The position numbers and the translations under genes were made by a program. DNA of 64,000 nucleotides from the NCBI GenBank assembly GCA_003600225.1, contig QZFT01000021.1:1-64000 (forward strand). Direction: 5' to 3'. Below are positions 54,660 through 63,411 of the stretch, piece by piece (position 1 is the first letter of the stretch; each line of letters begins with the position of its first letter). This stretch comes from Pseudonocardiaceae bacterium YIM PH 21723. Its GTDB lineage: Bacteria > Actinomycetota > Actinomycetes > Mycobacteriales > Pseudonocardiaceae. The notes below the pieces were generated by a model, which was not told the DNA's origin, made no database searches, and saw nothing but the letters and a program-made list of their open reading frames with translations.

Positions 54660-57600
54660 GTGGCTAAACGGTATGACCGGGCGCGCATGCCTGATGCGCC
54701 CGCTGCCGTCCCACCGCCCTCGGAAAGCGCCAAGAAGTCCGTGCTCCGCATCGCCGGTAACCAGGGACAGGCCAACGGGCTGCCCTCCGATTCCCCTGCC
54801 CTGCTCGTCAACGAACAGGGCGAGGTCGTCGACGCCAACTCGGCCGCCGTCGCGCTGATCTGTGGCGACGTCGCGCAGGACGACCTGGTCGGGACCTTCC
54901 TGCGGGACCTGCTGTCCGTGCAGACCGATTCCTCGCTGAGCACCCTGCACCGCCGCGACGGCCGCACGCTGACCGTGCGCGTCGCCCGCTGGAGCCAGGG
55001 ACCCCACCAGGTGCTGTTGCTGGTCGACGTGTCCGACCTGGCCACCGCCGCCGACGAGCTGCGCGAGGAACAGCGCAGGCTCACCGAGGTGCAGCGGGTG
55101 GCGAAGATCGGCTCCTGGGAGTTCGACTGCAAGAGCCGGACCTCGGTCTGGTCCATCGGTCACTACGAGATCCTCGGCCTCAAGCCCGGCCAGGTGCTGC
55201 CCAGCATCGACACCTATCTGGCGTCCGTGCACCCGGAGGACCGGGACGAGGTGCACAACATCTGGCTGAGCCATCAGGAGCCCGATGGCGAGGACACCGC
55301 GATCATCGCGAACCGCATCGTGCTGCCCACCGGTGAGATCCGCCGGGTGATCAGCGAACTGCGCTTCTGCCGGGACGAGAACCGGGCACCGCTGACCATC
55401 ACCGGATTCATCCGGGACGTCACTCAGCAGTGGCAGATCGAGAACGAGCTCGCGGCCGAACAGGCCCGCCTGCTGGAGGCCCAGCGGGTCGCCAAGATGG
55501 GCAGCTGGACGTACGAGGTGGCCACCAAGCACCTGTACCGCAGCGAGGCGTTCAAGGAGATCTACAAGTCCCAGGGCATGAAGCCGACCAAGTTCCTCAC
55601 CGACCGCATCCACCCCGAGGACAAGCCCCTCGTGGCCGAGGTGCAGAAGGCGATGTTCCACGCCGAGGACGGCGAGATCCTCGAATTCGAGGCCAGGGGC
55701 GCCGCCTCGCACAAGAACTACTACTGCCGGATCCGCGCCGAGCACGACTCCCGGGGCAGGCTGGCCCGGTTGCACGGCACACTGCAGGACGTCTCCGAAC
55801 AGCGGTTGCTGGAACGGCAGCTCCTCGAAGAGCGCCGCAGGCTGGCCGACGCGCAGCGGGTGGCCCGGCTGGGCACCTGGCAGTGGGATCCGGACACCGA
55901 CGACATCGAGTGCTCGGAGGTGATGCGTGAGCTGCTCGGCGTGACGCCCAGTGAGCCGTTCACCTTCCAGCGCTACCTGCAGGCCGTGCACTTCGAGGAC
56001 CGGGACCAGATCACCGAGCTGTGGCAGCGGCTGTCGCTGGACCACCGCCCGCTGGACTGCGAGCACCGGGTCATCCGGGCCGACGGCGTGCTGCGTTTCT
56101 TCCGCTGTCACGGTGCCGCTGTCCCCGGACCGGACGGCGAGTTGCTGCTGGTCGGCGCGGTGCAGGACGTCACCGAACAGCACGCTGCCGCGGTGCGGGT
56201 GGAGCGCTCCAGCCAGCGCTTCTCCGACCTGGTCTCGGTCACCCCGGTGGGCATCGGCATCTTCGACGGCCACGAGCGGCTGATCGACGCCAACGACGCG
56301 CTGTGCGATCTGCTCGGCTACGACCTCGAACAGCTCAAGGGGCAGACCGCCGAGCAGCTGACCCACCCGGACGACCGGGTTCGCGTCGGGCAGATCTTCG
56401 GACTGGCCGACGGCGCTGCGTCCGATGGGTCTGGCCGCATCCCGCAGCGCATCGTGCTGCGCGCGGACGGCGAGCCGGTGTATTGCGAGCTGCACCTGTC
56501 CCAGTCGGTGCAGGACGACGGCCGGGGCTTCTGGCTGGTGGTCTTCCAGGACATCACCGAGCGGTTGCGTGCCGCCGAGGCGTTGAAGCACCAGGCCACC
56601 CACGACGACCTCACCGGGCTGCCGAATCGCGCGGCGATCAAGGAACTGCTGCACCGGCTGCTGGGCGGCGACGACGCGCACGGCGTCGCGGTGCTGTTCT
56701 GCGACATCGACAACTTCAAGCGGGTCAACGACTCGCTCGGCCACGACGCCGGCGACGAGCTGCTCGTCGCGCTGGCCCGCCGGATGGAGGGCGGCCTGCC
56801 GCCCGGCTGCACCGCGGCCCGGCTGTCCGGCGACGAGTTCCTGGTCATCTGCGAGGACATCGACGCGGTCGGCGGCGTCGACCAGCTGGCGATGAAGGTC
56901 TCCGGCCTGCTGCGCACCGCGATCCCGGTGCACGGTCAGCTGGTCCGGGTGTCCGCGTCGATCGGTGCCGCGGTGCCCAACGGCTCGCGTGCGGCGGGCG
57001 AGGACCTGCTGCGCTTCGCCGACGCGGCGATGTTCGAGGCCAAGCGGCAGGGCGCGGGCCGGGTCGCGCTGGCCAACGCCGCGCTGATGGCCTCCGCCGA
57101 CCGCCAGGTGCACCTCGAGGGGCAGCTGCGGGACGCGTTGAACCGGGATGGCCTGACACTGCACTTCCAGCCGGTCGTCGGCGCGGACGGCTCGGTGCTC
57201 ACCGCCGAGGCGTTGGTGCGCTGGCCGCACCCGGACCGCGGCCTGCTGGCGCCGGACGTGTTCCTGCCGGTCGCCGAGCAGGGTGACCTGCTGCGCGAAC
57301 TGGACCGCTGGGTGCTGCGCACCGCGCTGCGCGAGGCCGCCGGCTGGCGGGCTCCGGGCGGTGCGCCGGTGAGCGTCGCGGTGAACCTGTCCGGGCTGGT
57401 GCCCGGCGACCCCGACTTCGTCGACTCGGTGGCCACCGCGGTGGCCGAGGCAGGCATCTCCTGGGACCGGGTGATCCTGGAACTGGTGGAGACCAGCTTC
57501 GTGGACCTGCCCTCGCGGACCCGGCAGGCGATGGCCGAGCTGGTGGACCGCGGCGTCCGGTTCGCGGTGGACGACTTCGGCACCGGCTACTCCTCTCTGG

Positions 57601-57890
57601 CTCGGCTTAAGGACCTGCCCGCGCAGATCGTCAAGGTGGACCGCCGGTTCGTCTCCGGCGTCGGCAACGACCCGTCCGACTTCGCGGTCGCCCGCGCGGT
57701 GGTGGACATGGCCCGCGCGATGGGCCGCAGCTGCGTCGCCGAAGGTGTGGAGACCGCGACCCAGTTCCACGTGCTGCGTGGGGTCGGCGTGGACGCCTAC
57801 CAGGGCTGGTTGTTCTCCCGGGCGATTCCGGCCCGCGAGTTCCGCACCCTGCTGAACCTAGGCCCGCTGCACGTCCCGCGCGCCGGCTGA
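54660..57890 (+). CDS. Multi-PAS GGDEF-EAL protein
   Basis: 1076 residues with no membrane helix. About five PAS-type domains come first (roughly 40-130, 150-255, 275-375, 395-500, 515-640), joined by repeated linkers of type RLxEAQRVAKxGSW. Next is a diguanylate cyclase domain with the signature SGDEF (Ser723, in place of GGDEF) and no I-site Asp close by. The C-terminal EAL domain is intact: EAL (850-852), VNLSG, DDFGTGYSS (about 971) and AEGVET. It likely degrades or senses c-di-GMP; the changed GGDEF may still be active or act as a GTP-binding regulator. GTG start after AGGAGGG. Confidence 0.9.
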   Translation: MAKRYDRARMPDAPAAVPPPSESAKKSVLRIAGNQGQANGLPSDSPALLVNEQGEVVDANSAAVALICGDVAQDDLVGTFLRDLLSVQTDSSLSTLHRRDGRTLTVRVARWSQGPHQVLLLVDVSDLATAADELREEQRRLTEVQRVAKIGSWEFDCKSRTSVWSIGHYEILGLKPGQVLPSIDTYLASVHPEDRDEVHNIWLSHQEPDGEDTAIIANRIVLPTGEIRRVISELRFCRDENRAPLTITGFIRDVTQQWQIENELAAEQARLLEAQRVAKMGSWTYEVATKHLYRSEAFKEIYKSQGMKPTKFLTDRIHPEDKPLVAEVQKAMFHAEDGEILEFEARGAASHKNYYCRIRAEHDSRGRLARLHGTLQDVSEQRLLERQLLEERRRLADAQRVARLGTWQWDPDTDDIECSEVMRELLGVTPSEPFTFQRYLQAVHFEDRDQITELWQRLSLDHRPLDCEHRVIRADGVLRFFRCHGAAVPGPDGELLLVGAVQDVTEQHAAAVRVERSSQRFSDLVSVTPVGIGIFDGHERLIDANDALCDLLGYDLEQLKGQTAEQLTHPDDRVRVGQIFGLADGAASDGSGRIPQRIVLRADGEPVYCELHLSQSVQDDGRGFWLVVFQDITERLRAAEALKHQATHDDLTGLPNRAAIKELLHRLLGGDDAHGVAVLFCDIDNFKRVNDSLGHDAGDELLVALARRMEGGLPPGCTAARLSGDEFLVICEDIDAVGGVDQLAMKVSGLLRTAIPVHGQLVRVSASIGAAVPNGSRAAGEDLLRFADAAMFEAKRQGAGRVALANAALMASADRQVHLEGQLRDALNRDGLTLHFQPVVGADGSVLTAEALVRWPHPDRGLLAPDVFLPVAEQGDLLRELDRWVLRTALREAAGWRAPGGAPVSVAVNLSGLVPGDPDFVDSVATAVAEAGISWDRVILELVETSFVDLPSRTRQAMAELVDRGVRFAVDDFGTGYSSLARLKDLPAQIVKVDRRFVSGVGNDPSDFAVARAVVDMARAMGRSCVAEGVETATQFHVLRGVGVDAYQGWLFSRAIPAREFRTLLNLGPLHVPRAG

Positions 57891-58022
57891 ATCCGGGTTG
57901 TCCACAGCCCGCCTACTTGTCCACAGGGCAGGCATTATTCGCTCAGTCATCCCTGCTCACGGTGCCATGCTGATGTTCGGCCGCACGAATGCGGCCAGGG
58001 GATCGAGCACTGGGAGGCTGCC

Positions 58023-58289
58023 GTGGAGATCGATGTTCAGGTCGTGGAGGAAGCGCTGAGCGGCCCCATGGCGGAGGTACGCGATGGGCACACGATCGAG
58101 ATCAAGGAGAACGGGAAGATCATCGCCCGGATCGTGCCCGCCGACCTCCAGGGGAAGAGTCAGGTCGAGTGGATGCTCAGCGTCGGCCTCATCCAGGATG
58201 GCAAAAAAATGCGGGAAGTCCCAGGAGACCCGATCCCGCTGCGAGAAGGAACCGTCAGCGAGCTGGTGCTTCAGGAGCGCGGCCGGTGA
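58023..58289 (+). CDS. Antitoxin of a type II module (Phd/VapB-like)
   Basis: 88 residues: MEIDVQVVEEALSGPMAEVRDGHTIEIKENGKIIARIVP resembles the DNA-binding N-terminus of Phd/YefM-like antitoxins (the RxGxxIxI.. and ..GxxxAxIVP pattern). The unstructured C-terminal half would wrap the toxin. GTG start after GGGAGGCTGCC. The stop overlaps the toxin start (GTGA). Usually binds its own promoter, which would be in the 130 bases between here and the preceding gene. Confidence 0.8.
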   Translation: MEIDVQVVEEALSGPMAEVRDGHTIEIKENGKIIARIVPADLQGKSQVEWMLSVGLIQDGKKMREVPGDPIPLREGTVSELVLQERGR

Positions 58290-58687
58290 TCGTCTATTTC
58301 GACACCTCCGCCTTCGTGCCGATGCTGTTCAAAGAGTCCAACACCGAGTATTGCGAGTCGCTGTGGGCCAAGACCACGGCGGCCATTACCTCCCGGTTGT
58401 TGTACGTCGAGGCAGCAGCGGCGACGGCGCAAGCGCTGCGGATGAAACGGATCAGCGAGCAGGAATATGCGGATGCGATAGCCAAGCTGGTGAGCTCGTG
58501 GCCTGACTTCACGGTGGAGGACATCGATCAGGAGCTGGTCGAACGTGCCGCGCAGCTGACGCGACCGCATGCGCTGCGCAGCTACGATGCGGTGCACTGC
58601 GCGGTTGCCGAGCGAACGGAACTGGCAGAGCTGATTGTGGCCAGCGGTGATCGGAAACTGTTAGCGGTGTGTCTGCACTCGGGTTGA
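58286..58687 (+). CDS. PIN-domain toxin (VapC-like)
   Basis: 133 residues. The N-terminal VIVYFDTSAFVPMLFKE has the first PIN acidic residue (Asp6). Further acids follow, such as E in LLYVEAAAA and D in RSYDAVHCA, which with the later GDRKL make a Mg-binding set. PIN toxins are usually RNases that cut tRNA or rRNA. Located directly after the antitoxin with a four-base overlap. The VapC family call is firm; target unknown. Confidence 0.88.
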   Translation: MIVYFDTSAFVPMLFKESNTEYCESLWAKTTAAITSRLLYVEAAAATAQALRMKRISEQEYADAIAKLVSSWPDFTVEDIDQELVERAAQLTRPHALRSYDAVHCAVAERTELAELIVASGDRKLLAVCLHSG

Positions 58688-58788
58688 AGGTCATCGATGT
58701 GAACGCCGTGGAGATCTCTGCGAACTGATCTGCGTGGGCAGGCAGGACGACCTGCGAGCCGCGGACCGCCGGGGTAGCGTGTTGGATC

Positions 58789-59388
58789 ATGGGACTTCGT
58801 CAGCTTGCCGTGATCGCCATGCTCCCGGTCGCCCTGGTCGCCTGCAACGACGGTGACAAGCAGTCGGGACCGACCACCGGCGCCTCCAGCTCCAGCGCAC
58901 CGTCTTCCGCCAGCGCGGCGAACTACCAGCCCGGTGAGGCCGGTGGCAGCGCGGCGGCCTGCACCATCGATCACCTGCGGGCCGACCTGCAGATCCAGCC
59001 GCAGAACACGGACCGGGCGCTGCTGGCGCTCACCAACACGGGCTCCGAGACCTGTTCCGTGCAGGGCTGGGCGAACCTGGTCTTCAACGCGGCCGATGGC
59101 AAGCCGGCGGCGATCAACGTGCAAAAGGTGGAACAGCCCGGCAAGGGGGACACGATCACCCTGCAGTCCGCGCGTACCGCCTTCGCCGGGGTGAAGTGGA
59201 CGACCTGTGACAAGGGCGCCGACAACTGCTTCGTGATCACCGGGATCGCGTTGGCCGCGCCGACCGGAAACTCGTCGATTCCGGCCGGTTTCAAGGGTCT
59301 CGACGGCAGCCAGGTGACCCAGTTGCCGATCAACGCTGTGCAGATCGGCACGCTGCAGCCGGCCACTCAGGGCGTCGTGGCCTGGTAA
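58789..59388 (+). CDS. DUF4232-type secreted lipoprotein
   Basis: 199 residues with lipobox LVAC (Cys about 19), then a Ser-rich linker and the DUF4232 domain (CTIDHLRADLQIQPQNTDRALLALTNTGSETCSVQGWANLVF). Four Cys appear in the domain (CTID, TCSV, TCDK, NCFV), likely paired in disulphides. Function unknown; found on the cell surface of many actinobacteria. Similar to the next gene. Confidence 0.88.
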   Translation: MGLRQLAVIAMLPVALVACNDGDKQSGPTTGASSSSAPSSASAANYQPGEAGGSAAACTIDHLRADLQIQPQNTDRALLALTNTGSETCSVQGWANLVFNAADGKPAAINVQKVEQPGKGDTITLQSARTAFAGVKWTTCDKGADNCFVITGIALAAPTGNSSIPAGFKGLDGSQVTQLPINAVQIGTLQPATQGVVAW

Positions 59389-59476
59389 GCAGAATTCTTA
59401 ATTGTCGCAACTTTCGCGTTTAACACGTGTTGTGCAAGGTGTAACCCGCGACATGACACGTGGCGAAGGGTCGGGC

Positions 59477-60058
59477 ATGGGTAAGGCAGCGAAAGCGATC
59501 GCCCTGCTCACGCTGTCCGCACTCCTGGTCGGCTGCGGTGCCCACGGCCGGGCGATCGGCGCGCGGATGACCCACGGCCTCACCACCACCTCGGATTTCC
59601 CGCCCGAGTTCGACGACCACGCGGACAACCTGTGCCCGGCCGGCGGGTTCGCCGCTGCGTTGCGGACGTTGCCCGGACAGTCGACGGCCGTGCTGGCGCT
59701 CACCAACACCGGTGCGCGGCCCTGTGTGGTGGGCGGGTGGGTCGAGGTGGCCTTCCTGAACGCGGCCGGCATCCCGGCCGGGTTGCTGGCCGAACGCGTG
59801 GAACTCCCCGGACCCGCCGAGGACGTGCTGGTCGATCCCGGCCTCGCCGCGTACGCGGCCATTCGCTGGGAGTCGTGTCACCCGGGCGAGCTCGGCTGCT
59901 CCACCATCAACTCCTCGGTGGTGACCGCCCCGGCCGGTGACGGCATGTTGCCCGCCGGTGTCACCGACCAGGACGGCGTCGAGGTCCCCGAGGTCACCGC
60001 GCGATCCGTGCAGGTCGGCACGCTGCAGCCGTCACAGGACGACGCCCTCGACTGGTAG
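59477..60058 (+). CDS. DUF4232-type secreted lipoprotein
   Basis: 193 residues, paralogue of the preceding protein (LALTNTGARPCVVGGWVEVAFL; C-terminal VQVGTLQPSQ against VQIGTLQPAT). Lipobox ALLVGC (Cys about 20). The domain has the same four-Cys layout. ATG 59477 is preceded by GAAGG; longer starts (59453, 59402) are less likely because the signal peptide begins MGKAAKAIALL. It overlaps by 27 bases the 3' end of the opposite-strand phosphoesterase. Function unknown. Confidence 0.85.
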   Translation: MGKAAKAIALLTLSALLVGCGAHGRAIGARMTHGLTTTSDFPPEFDDHADNLCPAGGFAAALRTLPGQSTAVLALTNTGARPCVVGGWVEVAFLNAAGIPAGLLAERVELPGPAEDVLVDPGLAAYAAIRWESCHPGELGCSTINSSVVTAPAGDGMLPAGVTDQDGVEVPEVTARSVQVGTLQPSQDDALDW

Positions 60059-60772
60059 CACCCGGAAGTGCGTGGTGATCCCGCCATCCTCCAGTACATG
60101 CAGCGCGAATCCGGGACCCATCGTCAGGTCGAACTTCCCCTTGCCGGCTTCGCCGGGCAGCTGCATCGTGGAGATGATCCCGGGAGCGATCCGCACAGGG
60201 CGTCCGGCGAAATCACCCGCTACCGGGCTGTGTACGTGCCCGCAGAGGAGCGCCCGTACCTGCGGATGGCGGTCCAGAAGTGCCGTCAGGCCCTCGGTCT
60301 CCCGCAACCGGATCGAATCCGGCAGTTCGATGCCGATCTGGATCGGCGGGTGGTGGAACGCCAGCACGGCCGGTAGTTCGGGTTCGGCCGAAAGTTCGGC
60401 ATCCATCCAGGTGAGCGTCTCCTCCGCGAGCAGCCCGTAGTCCTCGCCGGGCACGAGGGAATCGCACATCAACACGAGCAGGCCGGGCAGCCGGTGCGCG
60501 GAGTTGATCGGGGCGTCGCCGGGCGGCAGGCCGAGCAGATGTTCGCGGAACTCCGCCCGCAGGTCGTGGTTACCGGGGCAGACCAGCGCGGATGCCGGGA
60601 GCAGGCTCCGGACGGCCCGGTATTCGCCCGGTGCGCCGTGGTCGCTGACGTCCCCGGTCAGCAGGATCGCGTCCACTCCGGCGGGCAGTGCGGCCAGTAC
60701 GGCGCGCAGCCGCTGCGCCGAGTGATCGGTAGCGCCCACATGGCTGTCGCTGAGATGAGCTAACAACGTCAC
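60032..60772 (-). CDS. CpdA-like metallophosphoesterase
   Basis: 246 residues of the class III nucleotide phosphodiesterase group: LAHLSDSHVG, LLTGDVSDHG, VCPGNHD, LAFHHPP and LCGHVHS metal ligand motifs are all present. May hydrolyse cyclic nucleotides or other phosphodiesters. GTG 60772 follows GTGAGGC by about seven bases; a longer frame starting 60820 is less likely. No signal peptide. The start region faces that of the osmoprotectant operon, 95 bases away. Confidence 0.88.
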   Translation of the reverse strand: MTLLAHLSDSHVGATDHSAQRLRAVLAALPAGVDAILLTGDVSDHGAPGEYRAVRSLLPASALVCPGNHDLRAEFREHLLGLPPGDAPINSAHRLPGLLVLMCDSLVPGEDYGLLAEETLTWMDAELSAEPELPAVLAFHHPPIQIGIELPDSIRLRETEGLTALLDRHPQVRALLCGHVHSPVAGDFAGRPVRIAPGIISTMQLPGEAGKGKFDLTMGPGFALHVLEDGGITTHFRVLPVEGVVL

Positions 60773-60867
60773 GTATGCCTCACGATCTTTCTGGGAATTC
60801 CAGGCCAGGAATCCACTCACCGGATAGGGTTCTTAACTACCAGCATGCGCCTCGCGAGGAGCTCATC

Positions 60868-61992
60868 TTGATCGAATTCCGCTCGGTCACCAAGCGGTTC
60901 GCCGGGGGCAGCGTTGCCGTCGACAACCTGAATCTCACCGTCGAGGACGGTAGTTTCACGGTCTTCGTCGGTCCGTCCGGCTGTGGCAAGACCACCTCGC
61001 TGCGGATGATCAACCGCATGCTCGATCCGTCCGAGGGCAAGATCCTCATCGACGGCAAGGACGTGCACGAGGGCGATCCCGCCCGGCTCCGGCTGGGCAT
61101 CGGCTACGTCATCCAGCACGCCGGGCTGTTCCCGCACCGGACGGTGCTGGACAACATCGCCACCGTGCCGCGCCTGGCGGGCTGGACCAAGGCCAAGGCC
61201 CGCAGCCGGGCCGGCGAACTGCTGGAACTGGTCGGCCTGGACGCGTCCATGGCCAAGCGGTACCCGGCGCAGTTGTCCGGCGGGCAGCAGCAGCGGGTGG
61301 GCGTGGCCAGGGCTCTGGCGGCCGATCCGCCGATCCTGCTGATGGACGAGCCGTTCAGCGCCGTCGACCCGGTGGTCCGGGAAGGCCTGCAGGACGAGCT
61401 GCTGCGGCTGCAGTCCGAACTGGACAAGACGATCGTGTTCGTCACCCACGACATCGACGAGGCGATCAAGCTCGGCGAGAAGGTCGCCGTGTTCCGGGTC
61501 GGTGGCGTGCTGGCCCAGTACGCCGAGCCCGCCGAGCTGCTCGCCCGGCCCGCCGACGACTTCGTCGCCGGCTTCGTCGGCCGCGACCGCGGTTACCGCG
61601 CACTGGGCTTCCTGCCCGCGAGCCAGCTACCCGTCGGCGAGCTGGCCACCATCATCGAGGGCGCCACGATCGCGCAGACCAGGGCGGTGCTGCACGACGG
61701 CTGGGCCGTGGTGGTCGACCGCAACGGCAAGCCCATCGGCTGGGCCGAGGAGAGCAGGCTGCACGGGCAGGACCCGGCGGCCACGCTGAGCGAGGACCTG
61801 CTGCACGCCGGTGGCTCGCTCTACCAGGCGGACGGCGGCAACCTGCGCAGTGCGCTGGACGCCGCGCTCAGCTCCCCGTCCGGCCGGGGCGTCGCCGTGG
61901 ACGCCGACGGTGCGGTGACCGGAGCGGTACTGGCCGACGATGTGCTGGCCGCGCTGGCCAGGGCCAGGAACGACGGCGAGGTCCGGTCATGA
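60868..61992 (+). CDS. Osmoprotectant ABC transporter ATP-binding subunit (OpuC/ProV type)
   Basis: 374 residues. The ATPase has Walker A GPSGCGKTTS, Q-loop VIQHAGLFPHRTVLDN, signature LSGGQQQRVG and Walker B LLMDEPFSAVD. A C-terminal pair of CBS-like segments (residues about 250-370) senses ionic strength in this family. The TTG at 60868 starts LIEFRSVTKRF, with GAGGAG at a good distance; an ATG at 60775 gives an unlikely leader. First gene of an operon for glycine betaine, carnitine or choline uptake. Confidence 0.9.
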   Translation: MIEFRSVTKRFAGGSVAVDNLNLTVEDGSFTVFVGPSGCGKTTSLRMINRMLDPSEGKILIDGKDVHEGDPARLRLGIGYVIQHAGLFPHRTVLDNIATVPRLAGWTKAKARSRAGELLELVGLDASMAKRYPAQLSGGQQQRVGVARALAADPPILLMDEPFSAVDPVVREGLQDELLRLQSELDKTIVFVTHDIDEAIKLGEKVAVFRVGGVLAQYAEPAELLARPADDFVAGFVGRDRGYRALGFLPASQLPVGELATIIEGATIAQTRAVLHDGWAVVVDRNGKPIGWAEESRLHGQDPAATLSEDLLHAGGSLYQADGGNLRSALDAALSSPSGRGVAVDADGAVTGAVLADDVLAALARARNDGEVRS

Positions 61993-62072
61993 GCGAGCTC
62001 GCGAGCGAACAGTCGACCACCGCCTGGCACCGGTTCAGGTGCCTGCCGAGCGTCAGCGAGGTAGGGGCGTGA
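61989..62072 (+). other. Possible 27-codon small ORF between transporter subunits
   Basis: An ATG overlaps the preceding stop (ATGA), and its TGA overlaps the GTG start of the next gene (GTGA). Codons have high G/C at third positions and the peptide reads MSELASEQSTTAWHRFR. It could couple translation of the two subunits. No family is known. Confidence 0.3.
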
Positions 62073-62713
62073 ACTGGTTTCTGAACCACATCGATCTGAT
62101 CGTGGAGAAGACCGGCCAGCACTTGGTGATCTCGCTGCTCCCGGTCCTTTTCGGACTGATCATCTCGCTGCCGCTGGGCTGGCTGGCGGGGCGTAACCCG
62201 ATCGCGCGGGCCGTGCTGATTCCGGTCTCCGCACTGCTGTACACGATCCCCTCGCTGGCCATGTTCGTGTTCCTGCCACTGATCCTCGGCACCCAGATCA
62301 TCGACCCGGTCAATGTGATCGTCGCACTGACCATCTACACGGTTTCGCTGCTGGTGCGGGCGATCGCCGACGCGCTGTCCGTGGTGGACGCGTCCATCCT
62401 GGCCGCGGCCACCGCCATGGGCTATCGCCCCGCCCGCCGCTTCCTGGCCGTCGAACTGCCGCTGGCCGTCCCGGTGTTGATCTCCAATCTGCGGGTGGCC
62501 ACGGTGTCCAACATCAGCCTGGCCACGGTGGGTTCGGTGATCGGTATCGAAGGGCTCGGCAAGCTGTTCAGTGAGGGCTTCCAGCGGCAGAATCTGGACG
62601 AGATCGTCACTGGAGTGGTGCTGGTGGTGGTCCTCGCGTTGATCATTGACCTGGTGCTGCAACTGGTGGGACGGGCGATCACTCCCTGGACCAGGACGGC
62701 GGTGAAGTCATGA
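62069..62713 (+). CDS. Osmoprotectant ABC transporter permease (OpuCB type)
   Basis: 214 residues, about five or six membrane helices, beginning VNWFLNHIDLIVEKTGQHLVISLLPVLFG. The permease EAA-type loop is MGYRPARRFLAVELPLAVPVLISNL, which contacts the ATPase. GTG 62069 with upstream AGGTAGGGGC. Works with the other permease subunit as a heterodimer. Stop overlaps the next start (ATGA). Confidence 0.9.
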   Translation: MNWFLNHIDLIVEKTGQHLVISLLPVLFGLIISLPLGWLAGRNPIARAVLIPVSALLYTIPSLAMFVFLPLILGTQIIDPVNVIVALTIYTVSLLVRAIADALSVVDASILAAATAMGYRPARRFLAVELPLAVPVLISNLRVATVSNISLATVGSVIGIEGLGKLFSEGFQRQNLDEIVTGVVLVVVLALIIDLVLQLVGRAITPWTRTAVKS

Positions 62714-63411
62714 ACGGCCTCTTTGGACTGCTGGAGCGGCTGGTCGACTGGTTCGCCGATCCGAAGCACTGGAGCGGTTTCGACGGGGTGCCGGTCCGGG
62801 TTCTGGAACACCTGGAGTACACCGCGCTGGCCGTCTTCATCGCGGCGCTCATCGCCATCCCGCTGGGCGCCTACATCGGCCACACCGGCCGGGGCGGCTT
62901 CCTGGTCGTCGGCCTGGCCAACGGCTTGCGGGCGCTGCCCGAACTGGGCCTGCTGATCCTGCTGGTGTTGCTCATGGGGATCGGCCTGCTGCCGGTGACC
63001 CTGGCCCTGATCGTGCTGGCCATCCCGCCACTGCTGGCCGGCACCTATGCCGGTGTGCGCAATGTGGATCGGGCGGTGGTGGACGCCGCGCGTGGCATGG
63101 GGATGCGGGAGCTCGCCGTGCTGCGCAAGGTGGAGTTGCCCAACGCGTTGCCGCTGATCCTCGGGGGGTTGCGTGCGGCCACCCTGCAGGTGATCTCCAC
63201 CGCCACCATCGCCGCCTACGTCTCGTTGGGCGGGCTGGGGGTGTTCGTCTTCGTCGGGCAGTACACCAGGGATTTTCCGCAGATGCTGGCCGGAGCGGTG
63301 TTGATCGCCGGCCTGGCCGGCGCCATCGAGTTGCTATTGATGTTCGTGCAGCGTCGGCTGGTATCTCCGGGATTGCAGCCGAACGTCGTGAGGAGAGGGA
63401 CCACAGGATGA
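62710..63411 (+). CDS. Osmoprotectant ABC transporter permease (OpuCD type)
   Basis: 233 residues, five or six membrane helices. The EAA-type loop is ARGMGMRELAVLRKVELPNALPLILGGLR. N-terminus ends in a soluble FADPKHWSGFDGVPVRVLEHLEYT. ATG overlaps the stop of the first permease. Followed by a substrate-binding lipoprotein with a four-base overlap, so the whole operon is translationally coupled. Confidence 0.9.
   Translation: MNGLFGLLERLVDWFADPKHWSGFDGVPVRVLEHLEYTALAVFIAALIAIPLGAYIGHTGRGGFLVVGLANGLRALPELGLLILLVLLMGIGLLPVTLALIVLAIPPLLAGTYAGVRNVDRAVVDAARGMGMRELAVLRKVELPNALPLILGGLRAATLQVISTATIAAYVSLGGLGVFVFVGQYTRDFPQMLAGAVLIAGLAGAIELLLMFVQRRLVSPGLQPNVVRRGTTG

Noticed and set aside
54549-57770. 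A long open frame opposite the GGDEF-EAL gene
   Set aside because: An antisense artefact of codon bias: unnatural composition with no conserved domain.
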